This document shows, one piece after another, positions 62,701 to 64,000 of a stretch of 64,000 nt of DNA. The stretch's first letter is position 1, and each line of letters starts with the position of its first letter. Source of the DNA: Bursaphelenchus xylophilus. Taxonomy: Eukaryota; Nematoda; Chromadorea; Rhabditida; Aphelenchoididae. The position numbers were made by a program, and so were the translations under genes. The notes beneath the pieces were generated by a model. That model did not search any database. It was not told the origin of the DNA and saw nothing but the letters and a program-made list of their open reading frames with translations. The DNA is taken from positions 8,060,001-8,124,000 of the forward strand of contig CAJFCV020000001.1 in the NCBI GenBank assembly GCA_904066235.2, written 5' to 3'.

Positions 62701-64000
62701 CGTTTGAAGCATCTTTTGTATTCATTCCGAATCTATGTCACAGAACTGACGTGGGCTCGCTTCTTTTATATAGAATCCTTGGAATACATGTTCTATCCTT
62801 ATATTCTCCGTTGTTGGGCATAGCCAGATTTGTTCGGCCAAAGGCCTTTATGGCCACAGGGACCGACTTTCATTAGGCGGTTCGCTGACTCGTTTCCCAT
62901 TCGCGCCTTTTGCATCTGGCCTTCCTCTTCTTCTCTGCTGGCCCGAGGGGGCAGTGGAAGGAGGAAGAGGCGGAGGACGAGGTCTTCGAACATGTCCAAG
63001 TCGTAGGCCTGTCTTCGCTTACCGAAAAGGACGTACTATCCGCGGATCAGGCTATTCACTGACCTTTATCTAGCGTAATTGCATGGTGATGGATTGCTGC
63101 TTTCATAGGGTTTGTGGTATCTTTTGGTCACATAATTTATTTTCATTCCATTTTTCATAAATAATTCCGCCTTGAGACTGATTATCGTGTCCTCGGATGC
63201 TGGTCCTACTCAACTTTCTCATAATTTTTTATTATAAGAATGTTTGGGCGAGCTAAAACTTTTGGAAATTCCCGTTTCATGCGCGATTTCATCTCGTAGT
63301 AAAAGAGTAGATGGCTCCAGACATGACTGTTGGTTTTTGGACGGATATTCTCGGGGATTAACTCTATCCTTTTGTTTTAATCAAACTTTAATGTTACCAT
63401 TCTTGAAATTTTTGGAAGAAGATCTTAGTATAGTTGAAGCGCTGTGTTACTTCCAATCTGTGGCGATAAAAGCTTGAATCAGTTTCATCTCTCCATTTTA
63501 TGAATCAAGTCCTAAGCTTGCGTGAAATGAGTCAGTAGGTCCTTTGTTTTAATTATGTTTGGTGCTGATTCGATTACACCAATAATGATTCAAGCGCTTT
63601 CTCTTTCTGGGCTTACAATTTGTCGGAGAATTTGCCGAAGATGAGCATTTTGAATAGATTTGATTAATCAGCATGAATTTTAACCATCTTTCTAAAAATT
63701 CAGTCATTGGATGCAGGCCGATGACATTACGGAGGGCCCCAGTCATGCGGTCGGTCTTTTAGCCATCTTTCTGAGCACAAGATGGGCATATATGACTGCC
63801 TTTGTTCCTCTCTGTGGTTTTCTCTTTCGGCACAAATTGGTCGACATGCCATGGTTTTTCTGCTCTGGGAACAAGGCTTTATAGAATTCGAAGAGGAACA
63901 ACTTTCAAACAACAGTAGCAATCAGATTCCCTTTGAATCTTTGTTTATTCGGTGATTTGATTACAATTCTTTCCAATGTTTATGCCACAATTAGGCATCC
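59702..64000. other. No confident gene; possible large intron or intergenic
   Basis: No domain-bearing open frame is found over 4.3 kb. The frames at 60235-60615 and 60501-61001 lack recognisable features. One short candidate first exon lies at 60677-60736 and is listed separately; if real, much of the rest could be its intron. Confidence 0.45.
60677..60736 (+). CDS. Candidate first coding exon of an unseen gene
   Basis: ATG followed by 20 open codons reading MDTSTLEPGFGRMLQEASKT and a consensus GTAAGT donor in phase 0. No second exon is recognised before the window ends. The evidence is only codon plausibility and the donor, so this is weak. Confidence 0.25.

Overview
The window looks like a nematode nuclear chromosome segment. 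The evidence is: many short (30-60 nt) GT-AG introns; a MATH-BTB gene of the kind expanded in nematodes; same-strand genes about 90-140 bp apart, as in nematode operons; TTTCAG-type sites directly before start codons, as expected for spliced-leader acceptors; and conserved single-copy animal genes. I built exon models by hand and accepted a junction only when the reading phase closed. No RNA evidence was available.

Layout. 1-1757: no gene, one TIR element (876-1547). 1758-2689 (-): protein with two Ras-association domains. 4979-12657 (-): a compact candidate operon, katanin p60 AAA ATPase, ERCC1, NUBP1 and a mitochondrial-type beta-ketoacyl-ACP synthase (OXSM), with gaps of 125, 91 and 141 bp. 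13096-13682 (+): OSTC, a subunit of the oligosaccharyltransferase complex, divergent from katanin. 14150-15288 (+): two small membrane-protein genes only 27 bp apart. 15832-16367: a non-autonomous hAT element with a perfect 8-bp target duplication. 16691-19867 (+): a MATH-BTB gene and a FAAH-type amidase. 23112-24994 (+): an inhibitory (SMAD6/7-type) Smad. 25291-26786 (-): VPS28 of ESCRT-I, with a TA-flanked element in an intron. 26962-34797: a transposon nest. 35579-36092 (-): a small TOX-type HMG-box protein. 36380-37530 (+): 6-pyruvoyltetrahydropterin synthase with a 200-residue N-terminal extension. 37640-39815: a second nest, three levels deep. 41105-41739 (-): NAC alpha. 42245-43584 (+): ribosomal protein S17. 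43898-50787 (+): a 12-exon CSPG4/NG2-type proteoglycan ending QYWV. 51287-53507: retroelement fragment, GAGCCG-rich repeat and fold-back elements. 53936-54228 (-): part of a three-helix membrane protein, possibly SDHD-like. 56506-58438 (+): PPP1R16-type protein phosphatase 1 regulatory subunit with ankyrin repeats and a CAAX box. 58654-59453 (-): GINS1/PSF1 with a MITE abutting its start codon. 59702-64000: no confident gene.

How the genes relate. The window is mostly housekeeping: replication (GINS1), repair (ERCC1), Fe-S assembly (NUBP1), mitochondrial fatty acid synthesis (OXSM), N-glycosylation (OSTC), translation (RPS17, NAC alpha), ESCRT (VPS28), microtubule severing (katanin) and signalling (Smad, Ras-association protein, PPP1R16). 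The accessory content is almost entirely inverted-repeat DNA transposons that have inserted into one another. Because each host element is itself an inverted repeat, its untouched arm preserves the pre-insertion sequence, so target duplications and insertion order can be read from this window alone. Two other features stand out: at least four GC-AG introns, and several introns ending in AAG.
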